Positions 56,063 through 64,000 of a DNA stretch of 64,000 nt are shown here, piece by piece. This DNA is from a bacterium (GTDB lineage: Bacteria; Bdellovibrionota; Bacteriovoracia; Bacteriovoracales; Bacteriovoracaceae): NCBI GenBank assembly GCA_030425045.1, contig JAUHVL010000001.1, forward strand, positions 186,001-250,000, given 5' to 3'. Numbering within the stretch: the stretch's first letter is position 1; each line of letters opens with the position of its first letter. The translations under genes were made by a program, and so were the position numbers. The notes under the pieces were generated by a model. It ran no database searches, was not told where the DNA came from, and saw only the letters and a list, made by a program, of their open reading frames with translations.

Positions 56063-56866
56063 TTACTTTAAAATTGTAATTCGACCTCTAACTACTTTTG
56101 CTTTCTTTTTCTTTCTTCCAATAAAGACAAGTTGTTTTTTAAGACTCTCATCAATATCGTTTTTTCCAACGATAAAAATGTGTCCACCAAAGCCAATGGC
56201 ATATCGTCCTTTGGCCCAGTCTGGAATTCTATAGCGTGGAACCATGTTCCTTGGGGCGAAATAATGAGTTGATCCTAGTAAAGTATCTTCTTTGTCAAAA
56301 TATTCATAAGCAACATCAACAGATTTTCTCCAAAGCTTATTAAACTCTTTTCCCGGACATAATAAAGTGACATTGTCCCATTGATTTTTGTAATACCAAG
56401 CAGAGAACTGAGCAAGCTCTGTTGTTGTATCTCTGTAGCTTCTTCCTTCTCTTCTGTTGTTGATGACTCTTGCAACCATGGCCATATCTTCTTTACTTAG
56501 ATTTCTTGCCTCAGCAAAAAGAGTCATGGCCAAAAAGGCAAAATCAATTTCTTTCCAAGTATATCCTCTGTGACGTAAATATTTTATAACAACCCATTTT
56601 GGTGATCCATGAAGTGTTGCTTGATTTTCTTTCTTTTTATTTTTTCTAAAGTCTCTTGTTTTTCTACTGATTTTTCTTTGATATCTCTTGAGAGTTTTTA
56701 GTTTGTGTTTAAAAGATTGGTTTTGTTTACCATTACCGATCATACAAAAAGGTTTATAAAATCTTTTCTTGTTAACTTTCGTAGGGTGGTGATTCTTAGC
56801 CGCTTGAGCACTCGATAAAAGTGTTAACGTTAAAAAAATGGTTTTTATAAAATTTTTGGTCCACAT
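56063..56866 (-). CDS. SleB-like cell wall hydrolase, exported
   Basis: ATG at 56866 follows GGAGAGGG and gives 267 residues; an in-frame TTG 18 bases upstream is less likely. Residues 1-23 form a signal peptide ending SAQAA. A very basic Lys/Arg-rich stretch (about 30-85) precedes the catalytic domain, which has LFAEARNLSKEDMAMVARVI, NNRREG, STHYFAPRNMVP and GGHIFIVG, matching the SleB/CwlJ lytic transglycosylase fold with Glu in AEARN as probable catalytic acid. In a predatory host it could act on its own or prey peptidoglycan. Confidence 0.85.
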   Translation of the reverse strand: MWTKNFIKTIFLTLTLLSSAQAAKNHHPTKVNKKRFYKPFCMIGNGKQNQSFKHKLKTLKRYQRKISRKTRDFRKNKKKENQATLHGSPKWVVIKYLRHRGYTWKEIDFAFLAMTLFAEARNLSKEDMAMVARVINNRREGRSYRDTTTELAQFSAWYYKNQWDNVTLLCPGKEFNKLWRKSVDVAYEYFDKEDTLLGSTHYFAPRNMVPRYRIPDWAKGRYAIGFGGHIFIVGKNDIDESLKKQLVFIGRKKKKAKVVRGRITILK

Positions 56867-57114
56867 AAGCCCTCTCCTCACCAATATTTATTCAAGTTAT
56901 GTGCCAAATTTAAAAGGATAACGTGTTGAAACTATAGGGAAGTTGGCGATGTTTACCTGTGACATCTGTTTAAAAATTAAACACCCCCTAGGATCAAAGT
57001 GACTAAACTTTGGCAAGGGGCTTGTAAATAATTCAATTTCATCCAAAAAAAATCTGTATCTATTATCTTAGATATTGAGACGAAAAAAAGGATAGCTAAC
57101 AAGAAGAGTAACTT

Positions 57115-59034
57115 ATGAAAAAAACAATTTCATTCCTTCTGATTTTATTATCAGTGTCGTCTCACGCTTTTAATGACGTAGACAAACCTTTAAAAACATC
57201 TATTCTTCAGAGAAAAATTGTAGAAGAAATAGCAAAACTTAAAGTCGATTTAGACATCCCTCTACTCGGAGGAGAGGTCATTGATGGTATCAATATCTCG
57301 ACGAACTATAGTTACGAAATGTATCCGAGCTTTATGGATAATATGTACACTCGTGTTGATGGCTGGGAGTTTGATGTTAATGTTTCACCTGGCGATATTG
57401 TACAAAGTGAGATGTCGACTCCTTTTGGCTTTTCAATATATAGAGGATCTAAAGTATATTTTATTCGTCACTTCGAGAAACAAAAAGATGCTTTATTAGC
57501 AAGACCTTATGGCCTTGGAAAAATACCATTATCGGCAAAAATCCTAAAAGATAAACTTCAGCCTGGTGACATGGTTAGCATGCCGGCAGAGCTTACACTC
57601 TCTCTTGGAGCGTCGGTATCTGAGATAGGAGGAGTTGAAAGTCTGTTCAGCACTAGCTCAGCAAGAGTAGGAGTATATCTTACAGGAAAGTTCATCGTTC
57701 AGGTTATGAAAATGAAAGACAATAAGGCTAGAATGAGATTAATAACTGATGCTTCAAGAGGTGCAAGTCTTGGCTTAAGTCATCGAATAGGCGCTAGCTT
57801 TTTTGGAATTGAATTTATTGATAATAAAATAAACCAAGTTCACCCACTTGCTCTTGTAGAGGCTGGTATTTCTGGTAGTAGAGGCAAGCAGTTTATCATT
57901 GATTATGTTTTTGATTTAAACTCAAATATTGCAGCGAGGGCGTATAATAATATTATTAACTCAAGAAAGAGGTTTAAGGATATTACTGCTGCCAGGGCGA
58001 TGCTTGAAAGAGGACAAATCGCTGGCGAGAAAATAGCTTCAACAGAACTCGCAGATAAAGTATTTTCTGAAGATAGAGAACTTTTGAGAAGGGGCGTTTC
58101 TGATAGCTATAGAGTGCAGAGATTGTTCAAAGGATCAAATATTTATCGCAGAACAGAAGGTAATATTAAGTTAAATCTTATTTTTATTGAGCATGAAGGG
58201 CGTTCGTCTTTTACCAAAAATAATATCGTTAGAATTAATGGTAGTGGTGAGGAATCTGAATTTAGTTATCAAATTAAAAGAAACTTCTCTGAGAGATCTA
58301 GAGGTCTTGGCTATAATGGTTTTGTACAGAGGCAGGAAAAAACAATGTTCTCTCTTCTAAAGAAAGAAGACTTTGATTCGACAGAAGAATTTCCAGACAT
58401 TGGTATTAGTGTAACAAAAAGAGAAAGAGTCTTTAGAAAATCTGAACAGGGATCGTTCTATCGACAGCTGGGCAAGGTTCTTCCGCGAGGTGTTTTTAGT
58501 CGACTCGGATGGGACAGACCGGAAGAAAAGCAAATAAATGCAGCTGCAAATTATAAATTAATTATCAAAGGTGAGCTTTTTAAAAAGATTCCAAGATTAG
58601 CTTCAGGGAATAGACAAAATAAGCATAGGCTATTTCAAAACTATTTAGACTATCTTGAAGATTTAAAACGTAGAAATATTATTTTTACTAATGAAGTTGA
58701 TATTCCTGTTACCTATGGAGATGTTAGCTTCTTTCATAAACTCTATAACGTTATCTATAATGATGAGTGGACTGCTGAGAAAAAACAAAGAAAGTTGATG
58801 ACCTTAAGAAACAATAAAGAGTTTTGTGATTTTGGAATTGGCTTTATTTTATACTTGGTTTCTTACTCTGATATGGTGCCTAATATTTCTTTTGAGTTCT
58901 CACATGAGGCAGATAACTTTGAGAAGCTTGAATTAGATGAAGGTGATCAAAGTATAAATGGTCTCTATAATCAAATTTATAGTATTCAAAACTCGCTACA
59001 AGATAGAGGGTATGATCTGAGACTCGCTCAATAA
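57115..59034 (+). CDS. Large exported protein of unknown function
   Basis: The 639-residue protein starts with a signal peptide (about 1-18, ending SSHA). No transmembrane helix follows and only one Cys is seen (KEFCDFG), so it is probably periplasmic or outer-membrane associated. Residues 60-260 alternate polar and hydrophobic residues as in beta-rich proteins; residues 270-420 are basic and helical with many Arg. I know no family for it. The 248-base gap upstream, shared with the divergent wall hydrolase, probably holds both promoters, and the gene is convergent with the next with three bases between stops. Confidence 0.75.
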   Translation: MKKTISFLLILLSVSSHAFNDVDKPLKTSILQRKIVEEIAKLKVDLDIPLLGGEVIDGINISTNYSYEMYPSFMDNMYTRVDGWEFDVNVSPGDIVQSEMSTPFGFSIYRGSKVYFIRHFEKQKDALLARPYGLGKIPLSAKILKDKLQPGDMVSMPAELTLSLGASVSEIGGVESLFSTSSARVGVYLTGKFIVQVMKMKDNKARMRLITDASRGASLGLSHRIGASFFGIEFIDNKINQVHPLALVEAGISGSRGKQFIIDYVFDLNSNIAARAYNNIINSRKRFKDITAARAMLERGQIAGEKIASTELADKVFSEDRELLRRGVSDSYRVQRLFKGSNIYRRTEGNIKLNLIFIEHEGRSSFTKNNIVRINGSGEESEFSYQIKRNFSERSRGLGYNGFVQRQEKTMFSLLKKEDFDSTEEFPDIGISVTKRERVFRKSEQGSFYRQLGKVLPRGVFSRLGWDRPEEKQINAAANYKLIIKGELFKKIPRLASGNRQNKHRLFQNYLDYLEDLKRRNIIFTNEVDIPVTYGDVSFFHKLYNVIYNDEWTAEKKQRKLMTLRNNKEFCDFGIGFILYLVSYSDMVPNISFEFSHEADNFEKLELDEGDQSINGLYNQIYSIQNSLQDRGYDLRLAQ

Positions 59035-59037
59035 ATA

Positions 59038-59451
59038 CTAGTCGAGTATAAAGCAGTCCATATCGATATATTCATAGCGATATTGCCAAGACTCGCAAGT
59101 GTATTGGATTGATCCAGCAAAGTTTCTCGTTCTTCTCGCAAAGTTCTTGGGTAAAAGTACATTAAACCAACACCAAGCATCTTCAAGAACACCAAATCGG
59201 ACTCTTTTATATTTTCGGCTGTCTTCATCAATCTCAGCTTGTAAATCTCTATTGTCTGTCATGAAAGCGCCAGAAACTTCTGCACTTTCAAGCTCAGTTT
59301 CACTTCTTATATAAGAGGTAAACTTTACTTTATCGAATGTAGAGCTACCGTTCCAACCTTCAACTTTCTTTTGAGAGTGGCAAATTAAGGTGGCCTTACT
59401 AAAAGAGTTAAGTGAAAAAAGTAATGATGTTGTGAGAAGGAGAGCTTTCAT
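59038..59451 (-). CDS. Small exported four-Cys protein A, unknown
   Basis: The 137 residues begin with a signal peptide (about 1-18, LLFSLNSFS then KA). The mature part has four Cys (TLICHSQ, DAWCWFN, YTCESWQ, MDCFILD), so two disulfides are likely after export. The middle is rich in charged residues and the end in aromatic residues. It starts two bases after the stop of the next gene on this strand, so the two form an operon. No family recognised. Confidence 0.7.
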   Translation of the reverse strand: MKALLLTTSLLFSLNSFSKATLICHSQKKVEGWNGSSTFDKVKFTSYIRSETELESAEVSGAFMTDNRDLQAEIDEDSRKYKRVRFGVLEDAWCWFNVLLPKNFARRTRNFAGSIQYTCESWQYRYEYIDMDCFILD

Positions 59452-59453
59452 AA

Positions 59454-59822
59454 TTAAAGCTCGTCGATAAGAATTGGGTTAAGGACCTCTTCAATATCTG
59501 CTGAACATAAGACATCTGTAAACGTTGGATAAAAAGAACTTTTTTGATCTGCTGAAGTATCAACCCAAACATATTCACAATGCTCAATTTGTTCACAAGC
59601 ATCAGCTTCACCGAAAGGAGCACATTCACCTTCAACGAGGTAAGTAACCTTGTAAAGGTCTTCTTGTTGAATATCGTCACTGAAAACTCTGTCAGCTTCT
59701 AGTACCCAGTTGTATCTAAACTGTGACATGTTTCTAAAATCAGTTACTGTTAATAAGCTGTCTGTATTGGCCAAAGAAAGTGAAGATAGAAAAAGTGTCG
59801 ATAGAATAATGAAAGTTCTCAT
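59454..59822 (-). CDS. Small exported four-Cys protein B, unknown
   Basis: The 122 residues start with a signal peptide (MRTFIILSTLFLSSLSLA). Four Cys follow: GECAPF, ADACEQIEHCEY and VLCSADI. The mature protein is acidic, in contrast to its partner. Its gene precedes the other four-Cys protein with a two-base gap, and a GGAGAAACAAATG ribosome site is seen. No similarity to known families; the shared size, export and Cys count suggest partners acting together. Confidence 0.7.
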   Translation of the reverse strand: MRTFIILSTLFLSSLSLANTDSLLTVTDFRNMSQFRYNWVLEADRVFSDDIQQEDLYKVTYLVEGECAPFGEADACEQIEHCEYVWVDTSADQKSSFYPTFTDVLCSADIEEVLNPILIDEL

Positions 59823-59917
59823 TTGTTTCTCCTGTTTATAACACTACATATAAAAATGTTTTGAGAAAGGCAAATGGTTAAGTGGTTGATAATTTGTAGT
59901 TTGCCGTCAGATTTATA

Positions 59918-62473
59918 TTAAGAATAATTACCGACAGTAATTGTGTTCCACTTTCTCTTCAAAATTCGTTTAATTCCAGCTTGAAACTCCTCATAGGAGA
60001 GGTCATGAATTTTCTGGTTGGTTATGAAGTAATGATCAAGGTCTAGCCCGTGTAAAGTAGGAACAGAGAAGCTATTGGCATAGTCATCATTAGTTTGAAG
60101 AGAAAGGAGTTCTCGTCCTTCTAGCATAATTTTGATTCTCTCGAATTGCGCTTTCTCTAGGCCTTTTTCTCTATACTTATTAACGAGCTTTCGAATTTCA
60201 GCTAGGGCCCTTGGCACTTTATCATTTCCAGAGGCCATATAAATTCCCCAGTAACCAGCTTCAAGTGCTGCAAAGTGAATTGGTTGGGCAGTATAACAGA
60301 GGCCTTGGCGGTCTCTCATCTCAACAAAAAGCTCTGATGATTGACCTGATAAATGGGAAGTAAAGATTTTTAAATAAAGATAGTCTTTGTGTGTAAAGCC
60401 AGTGGCTTGAGTTGAAACAAGAATATGAACTTGCTCTCTATCAAAAGGTATTTGAATATCTTTTCCTAGTACGTATTTAGGAGTTTTCTTTTTTACAGGG
60501 GACTTTTTTCTTGTTTTTAAAGAAGAGATGTTTTTTTCAAGAAGACTTTTGATTTCTTCAAAAGGTCGATCTCCACAATACGTAAAAAGTATTTCTTTAT
60601 TTTTGAGGTTCTTCGAATGATAAGCAAGTAAATCTTTTTGACGTAACTCTTTCAAACTTGTCTTTGTTCCCAAAATTGGTAAAGAGTATGAGTGGCCTTT
60701 AAAGTGGTTGAGAGAGGCTTGTTCAAAGCAGGCGTGAGTTGGGTTTTCAACTTGATTTTCAAGTGTCCTTAATACGAGCTTCTTTTCATGGCTTAAAACT
60801 TTAGCTTTAAAGTTAGGGGAGAGTAAACTTCCCAGTGCATGTTGAAATGAGATATCTTGATGCTCACTTTGAGCATGGACAATTAACCCATAGGCATTCT
60901 TGCCAGCAAAGCCACTTAATTGAATAGACTTATTTTCTAAATCTTCTTTGAGCGTTGTTTGGTCGTACTTGCCATAACCTTTGGTGAGAGATCGGCCAAT
61001 TAAATTGTGAATACCATTGTTTTTTTTGTTCTCGGCACTCAATCCACTTTTAATATAGGCATGGAGGACAAAAGTTGGACTTGCCGTATTTTGTTTGTAA
61101 AGAAGTCTAATCCCGTCTTTAATCGTTGTGAGACTTAAAGATGGGTCGAACTTAGAAACTTTTGTTTTGGAGTTCAAATCAGCTTTTGATTTGAACTTTT
61201 TCTTATCAAGTCTATTAAGAAACGAGTTGAGAGTTTTTTGAGCTTCTTCGATATTAGAGTCTTTGGGAAGTTGTAAACTCAGATGTTTTGGTCGATTGAA
61301 AACATTAACAAGTGAATAATTGACTCCTAAAGTAGAAGCAGATTTTACTTTATCTAGAAATTTATTATCAGCCTCAAGGTCTCCCGTCAGAGTTAGGTTG
61401 TGACCTAGTGAAAAAGCATATGACTCAAGAGACTCTTTTTCAAAAACTTTTGAAGCGATGTACTGATTTTTAATTTTATCAAGTTCTTTATCATTAAGAG
61501 TATTGATTGTTTTTGAGATACAAGATTCAAGGTTGTTGAGAACTTTTTTAAGATTTTCTGGCGGGAATGAAAGTGAAATAAAATGGATTCCACCATCTCT
61601 CATAAACATAGTGCTGGCATCAACAGAGTTAGCAAGAGTATTTTCAGAGACAAGCGCTTGATATAGTCTTGAGGTTTCTCCATGGCCGAGGCAGTTCATG
61701 GCCAAGTCTTCTAGCACAGCTTCGCGATCATTAAAATGTGGTGCTTTAATAGCAAAATAAAGCTGTGCCATTCTCGTTTCTTTATTGTGTATAGATAGAG
61801 ATGATGAATTTTTCAATTGAAACTTGGGAAAAGTTGCTTGGTTTCCGCTTGGAAGTTTATAGCTTTCAATTGTTTCTATTATTTTTTCTTTATCTTTTAA
61901 GTCTCCAGCAACAACCAAGGTGCAATTATCAGAGTTATAAAAACTATTTCTAAAGTGGTTTAGCTGCTCACGTGAAAAATTATTTATATGTTCTTCAGAG
62001 CCTAAAATAGGATGCCCGTAACCATCGGTGAAGCAACTTTCTTGTAACTTTAAAAAAGAGTATTGCTGTGGAGAATCCATCGACCTTCTGTATTCTTCAA
62101 GAACGACACCTCTTTCAGGTATAAGGTCCTCTTCATTAAAAGTAGGATTTGCAACCATGTCTAATAAAATATCCACGGCTTTATTAAGGTGAATATTCGG
62201 CATATTAATGTAATAACAGGTGTAGTCAAAAGAGGTGAAGGCATTGAATTCACCACCAAGACTTTCCACATCGTCAGCTAACTTTGCTCCAGGCCTAGTA
62301 GGAGTTCCTTTAAAAAACATATGTTCGAGAAAATGGGCTATTCCCCAATTATCTGCTTTTTCAAGTGCAGATCCAGCGTTGAACCAAATCTGAATAGTAC
62401 TTGCTGTTCTTCCTGGTGAGTTGACAAAAATAGTATTTAAATTGTTTTTTAGTGTTATTAATTCATATTGCAT
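59918..62473 (-). CDS. M16 family zinc peptidase, double-domain
   Basis: The 851-residue protein (ATG 62473; upstream TTG and GTG in frame are less likely) has two M16 halves. The N-terminal half bears the inverted zinc motif HFLEH in GIAHFLEHMFFKGTPTR and the distal ligand Glu in ERGVVLEEYRRSMDSP. It continues with TRLYQALVSENTLANSVD. The C-terminal half includes GKNAYGLIVHAQSEHQ and RDRQGLCYTAQPIHF, the usual R/Y substrate-side motif. No signal peptide is seen, so it is probably cytosolic like PqqL/YmxG-type or insulinase relatives. No good Shine-Dalgarno precedes the ATG. Confidence 0.9.
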   Translation of the reverse strand: MQYELITLKNNLNTIFVNSPGRTASTIQIWFNAGSALEKADNWGIAHFLEHMFFKGTPTRPGAKLADDVESLGGEFNAFTSFDYTCYYINMPNIHLNKAVDILLDMVANPTFNEEDLIPERGVVLEEYRRSMDSPQQYSFLKLQESCFTDGYGHPILGSEEHINNFSREQLNHFRNSFYNSDNCTLVVAGDLKDKEKIIETIESYKLPSGNQATFPKFQLKNSSSLSIHNKETRMAQLYFAIKAPHFNDREAVLEDLAMNCLGHGETSRLYQALVSENTLANSVDASTMFMRDGGIHFISLSFPPENLKKVLNNLESCISKTINTLNDKELDKIKNQYIASKVFEKESLESYAFSLGHNLTLTGDLEADNKFLDKVKSASTLGVNYSLVNVFNRPKHLSLQLPKDSNIEEAQKTLNSFLNRLDKKKFKSKADLNSKTKVSKFDPSLSLTTIKDGIRLLYKQNTASPTFVLHAYIKSGLSAENKKNNGIHNLIGRSLTKGYGKYDQTTLKEDLENKSIQLSGFAGKNAYGLIVHAQSEHQDISFQHALGSLLSPNFKAKVLSHEKKLVLRTLENQVENPTHACFEQASLNHFKGHSYSLPILGTKTSLKELRQKDLLAYHSKNLKNKEILFTYCGDRPFEEIKSLLEKNISSLKTRKKSPVKKKTPKYVLGKDIQIPFDREQVHILVSTQATGFTHKDYLYLKIFTSHLSGQSSELFVEMRDRQGLCYTAQPIHFAALEAGYWGIYMASGNDKVPRALAEIRKLVNKYREKGLEKAQFERIKIMLEGRELLSLQTNDDYANSFSVPTLHGLDLDHYFITNQKIHDLSYEEFQAGIKRILKRKWNTITVGNYS

Positions 62474-62539
62474 AAACGCTAGTGTATACACGTTGAGCAA
62501 GCTCTACAAGCCTAGAGATGGTAGTTTTAGAAGATAAAA

Positions 62540-63628
62540 ATGAGACAAATAAAATCTTTATATATGCATTTTCCTTTTTGTAAACATCTTTGCAATTATT
62601 GTGACTTTTACAAATTTGTTCCCAACTCTTTTGAGGATATTGAAAAACATCAAAAAAATTTGCAACTTAATTATGAAGTGGTTTCAAAACTCCATAGTGA
62701 TAATGGATATACGTGGGGCGAACTTGATACTCTTTTTTTAGGAGGTGGAACACCTTCTCTATGGGGAGTCGAAGGGGCACGTTATTTAAAAAATAAATTT
62801 GAGGATTGGAATATCTCTTTAAAGTCTTCTGGAGAAAACACTGTTGAATTTAATCCGGGTTCTCTTGATGATAAGACGTTACAAAGTTTTCTTGATTCTG
62901 GATTTAATAGATTTTCTATAGGAATGCAGTCTCTTAACCCTACTTTTTTGAAGATCCTTGATCGAATTCATTCTTTGGAAGATTGTTTTGAAATTTTAAA
63001 ACTAATGAAAAAAGCTAACGTAAATTATTCAATTGATTTAATGATTGGTCTTCCTTATGGGCATGAAAAGAAGAGAGACGTTATAGATGAATTAAAAAGA
63101 GCTATGGTCTATGACCCTTCTCACTTTAGTGTTTATATTTTAACGGTAAAAGAGAATTATCTTCACCCAATTCCTGATGAAGACTATATTGCTGATGAGT
63201 ACTTGAAAGTATCAGAATTTTTAAATACTCATGGCTTTAATCAATATGAAGTTTCGAATTTTTCAAAAGTTGGTTTTGAGTCTCAGCATAATTTAAAATA
63301 TTGGGACTCAGAATCTGTTGCCGCGCTAGGGCCTTCAGCAACCGGCTTTCTTGTAGAAAAGAGAAAGCGGTACAAATGTGGTCCGAATTATCAGCACATT
63401 AAAATAGAAAACTTAACGAAAAAAGAATTCACCTTAGAGAAAATATATATGAAGTTGAGAACCAAGACGGGCATCTCAATTGAAACATTAGAGGATCGTT
63501 CAAAGGCCATGGCCTTGCGAAAAAAATGGAACTCTTTAGGGCTATTAAATGAAACCTCTCCAGAGATAATTTCGTTAAATGCAAATGGCTTTCTGCTAAT
63601 AGACTCATTAATTAATGAATTAATTTAG
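62540..63628 (+). CDS. hemW: Heme chaperone HemW, radical SAM
   Basis: The 362-residue protein carries C14-x3-C18-x2-C21-x-F (FCKHLCNYCDFYKF), and GGGTPSLW, as in HemW, the heme-trafficking relative of oxygen-independent coproporphyrinogen oxidase HemN. The segment SIDLMIGLPYGHE and FNQYEVSNFSK also fit. Genuine HemN has a different N-terminal arm, so HemW is preferred. It is divergent from the M16 gene. Confidence 0.9.
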   Translation: MRQIKSLYMHFPFCKHLCNYCDFYKFVPNSFEDIEKHQKNLQLNYEVVSKLHSDNGYTWGELDTLFLGGGTPSLWGVEGARYLKNKFEDWNISLKSSGENTVEFNPGSLDDKTLQSFLDSGFNRFSIGMQSLNPTFLKILDRIHSLEDCFEILKLMKKANVNYSIDLMIGLPYGHEKKRDVIDELKRAMVYDPSHFSVYILTVKENYLHPIPDEDYIADEYLKVSEFLNTHGFNQYEVSNFSKVGFESQHNLKYWDSESVAALGPSATGFLVEKRKRYKCGPNYQHIKIENLTKKEFTLEKIYMKLRTKTGISIETLEDRSKAMALRKKWNSLGLLNETSPEIISLNANGFLLIDSLINELI

Positions 63629-63657
63629 CATGTAATTACAGTGAGATAGGCGTTTTT

Positions 63658-63686
63658 TTGCTTTTTGGTATACATATGGGTATACT
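63658..63686 (+). promoter_or_regulatory. Candidate promoter of the XRE regulator
   Basis: TTGCTT (63658-63663), a 17-base spacer and TATACT (63681-63686), five of six to the -10 consensus. The transcript would start near 63693, about 28 bases before ATG 63721. GGAG at 63701-63704 is a distant ribosome site. Confidence 0.55.
63668..63685. promoter_or_regulatory. Two GTATAC palindromes over the XRE promoter
   Basis: GTATAC at 63668-63673 and again at 63680-63685, six bases apart, so their centres are 12 bases apart on the same side of about one helical turn. One copy covers most of the -10 hexamer and the other lies in the spacer. This is the layout expected of an autorepressor operator for the HTH gene that follows. 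Confidence 0.5.
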
Positions 63687-63720
63687 TTATTCAGTTATTT
63701 GGAGCTATAGAGTATCATAT

Positions 63721-64000
63721 ATGTATATTAATAATTTAAAACGGTATCGCGAACTAGCCGGGTTAACTCAAAAAGATGTTGAAGAAACTTTGGGTTTAAG
63801 AAGGCTTTTAATGCGTGACTATGAGAGCGAAAGGCTAAAGCTGCCGGCCCAAACTGCAGTGGAATTAGCACGACTTTATGGTGTTAGTGTTGATGAGTTA
63901 TTAAGCTCTGAGCTTACAAATCAAAAGGGACAGCTTGATAATTTTAATGAGTTTCTTTATGGAAATAGTTTTTTTGTCATCTATTCAGATGCGATTATAA
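63721..64000 (+). CDS. XRE-family helix-turn-helix regulator, 3' end cut
   Basis: The frame runs from ATG 63721 past the window end. About 93 residues are visible: a Cro/CI-type HTH with LKRYRELAGLTQKDVEETLG and MRDYESERLKLPAQTAVELA, ending LYGVSVDELL. After it comes a second part starting near residue 68 that may be a sensor, metallopeptidase or dimerisation domain, mostly out of view. The first HTH helix and turn are intact. The promoter bears paired GTATAC sites, pointing to autoregulation. Confidence 0.85.
   Translation, partial: MYINNLKRYRELAGLTQKDVEETLGLRRLLMRDYESERLKLPAQTAVELARLYGVSVDELLSSELTNQKGQLDNFNEFLYGNSFFVIYSDAII

Overview
The window is AT-rich bacterial chromosome, gene-dense, with no rRNA or tRNA gene, no CRISPR array and no transposase that I can recognise. 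Gene order, the style of the proteins and the many small exported proteins suggest a predatory Bdellovibrionota bacterium of the Bacteriovorax/Halobacteriovorax type. That assignment is an inference from recall of the group, not a database result.

Region 1 (1-9325) is an accessory cluster of tightly coupled genes, most overlapping by 1-11 bases. It holds four radical SAM proteins (one cut by the window start), a protein with a glycosyltransferase-like C-terminal motif, a UDP-sugar dehydrogenase-like enzyme, a family 2 glycosyltransferase and a GT-C membrane glycosyltransferase. It looks like a pathway that makes and modifies a surface glycan, but its product cannot be read from the sequence. 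It is the best candidate here for an undescribed system.

Region 2 (9438-38406) is a near-continuous ribosomal and RNA polymerase superoperon: secE-nusG-rplKA-rplJL-rpoBC-rpsLG, a terminator-like hairpin, fusA, then rpsJ through rplQ with secY, adk, infA, rpmJ and rpoA. tuf is missing at fusA-rpsJ, rpsD is missing between rpsK and rpoA, and neither tRNA-Trp nor rpmG precedes secE. Candidate control elements include a leader before rplJ whose Shine-Dalgarno can be paired, a hairpin before rpoB, a TTGACA promoter before rpsJ and a strong terminator after rplQ.

Region 3 (38422-49183) carries a TlpA-like thioredoxin, a sigma-54 activator with an unfamiliar sensor domain, a three-gene biotin-dependent acyl-CoA (probably propionyl-CoA) carboxylase, hflK-hflC, and on the minus strand speB-speA for putrescine synthesis from arginine.

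Region 4 (49367-64000) mixes metabolism and exported proteins: a secreted HExxH metallopeptidase, a 37-residue secreted peptide, a lipoprotein with a Gly/Ala linker, cytidine deaminase, the methylmalonyl-CoA mutase and its MeaB chaperone (completing propionyl-CoA to succinyl-CoA together with the carboxylase, apart from an epimerase not seen here), a SleB-like wall hydrolase, three exported proteins of unknown function, an M16 peptidase, hemW, and the start of an XRE-type regulator preceded by two GTATAC palindromes over its promoter. Four convergent gene pairs in regions 3 and 4 meet with only 0-3 bases between stop codons.
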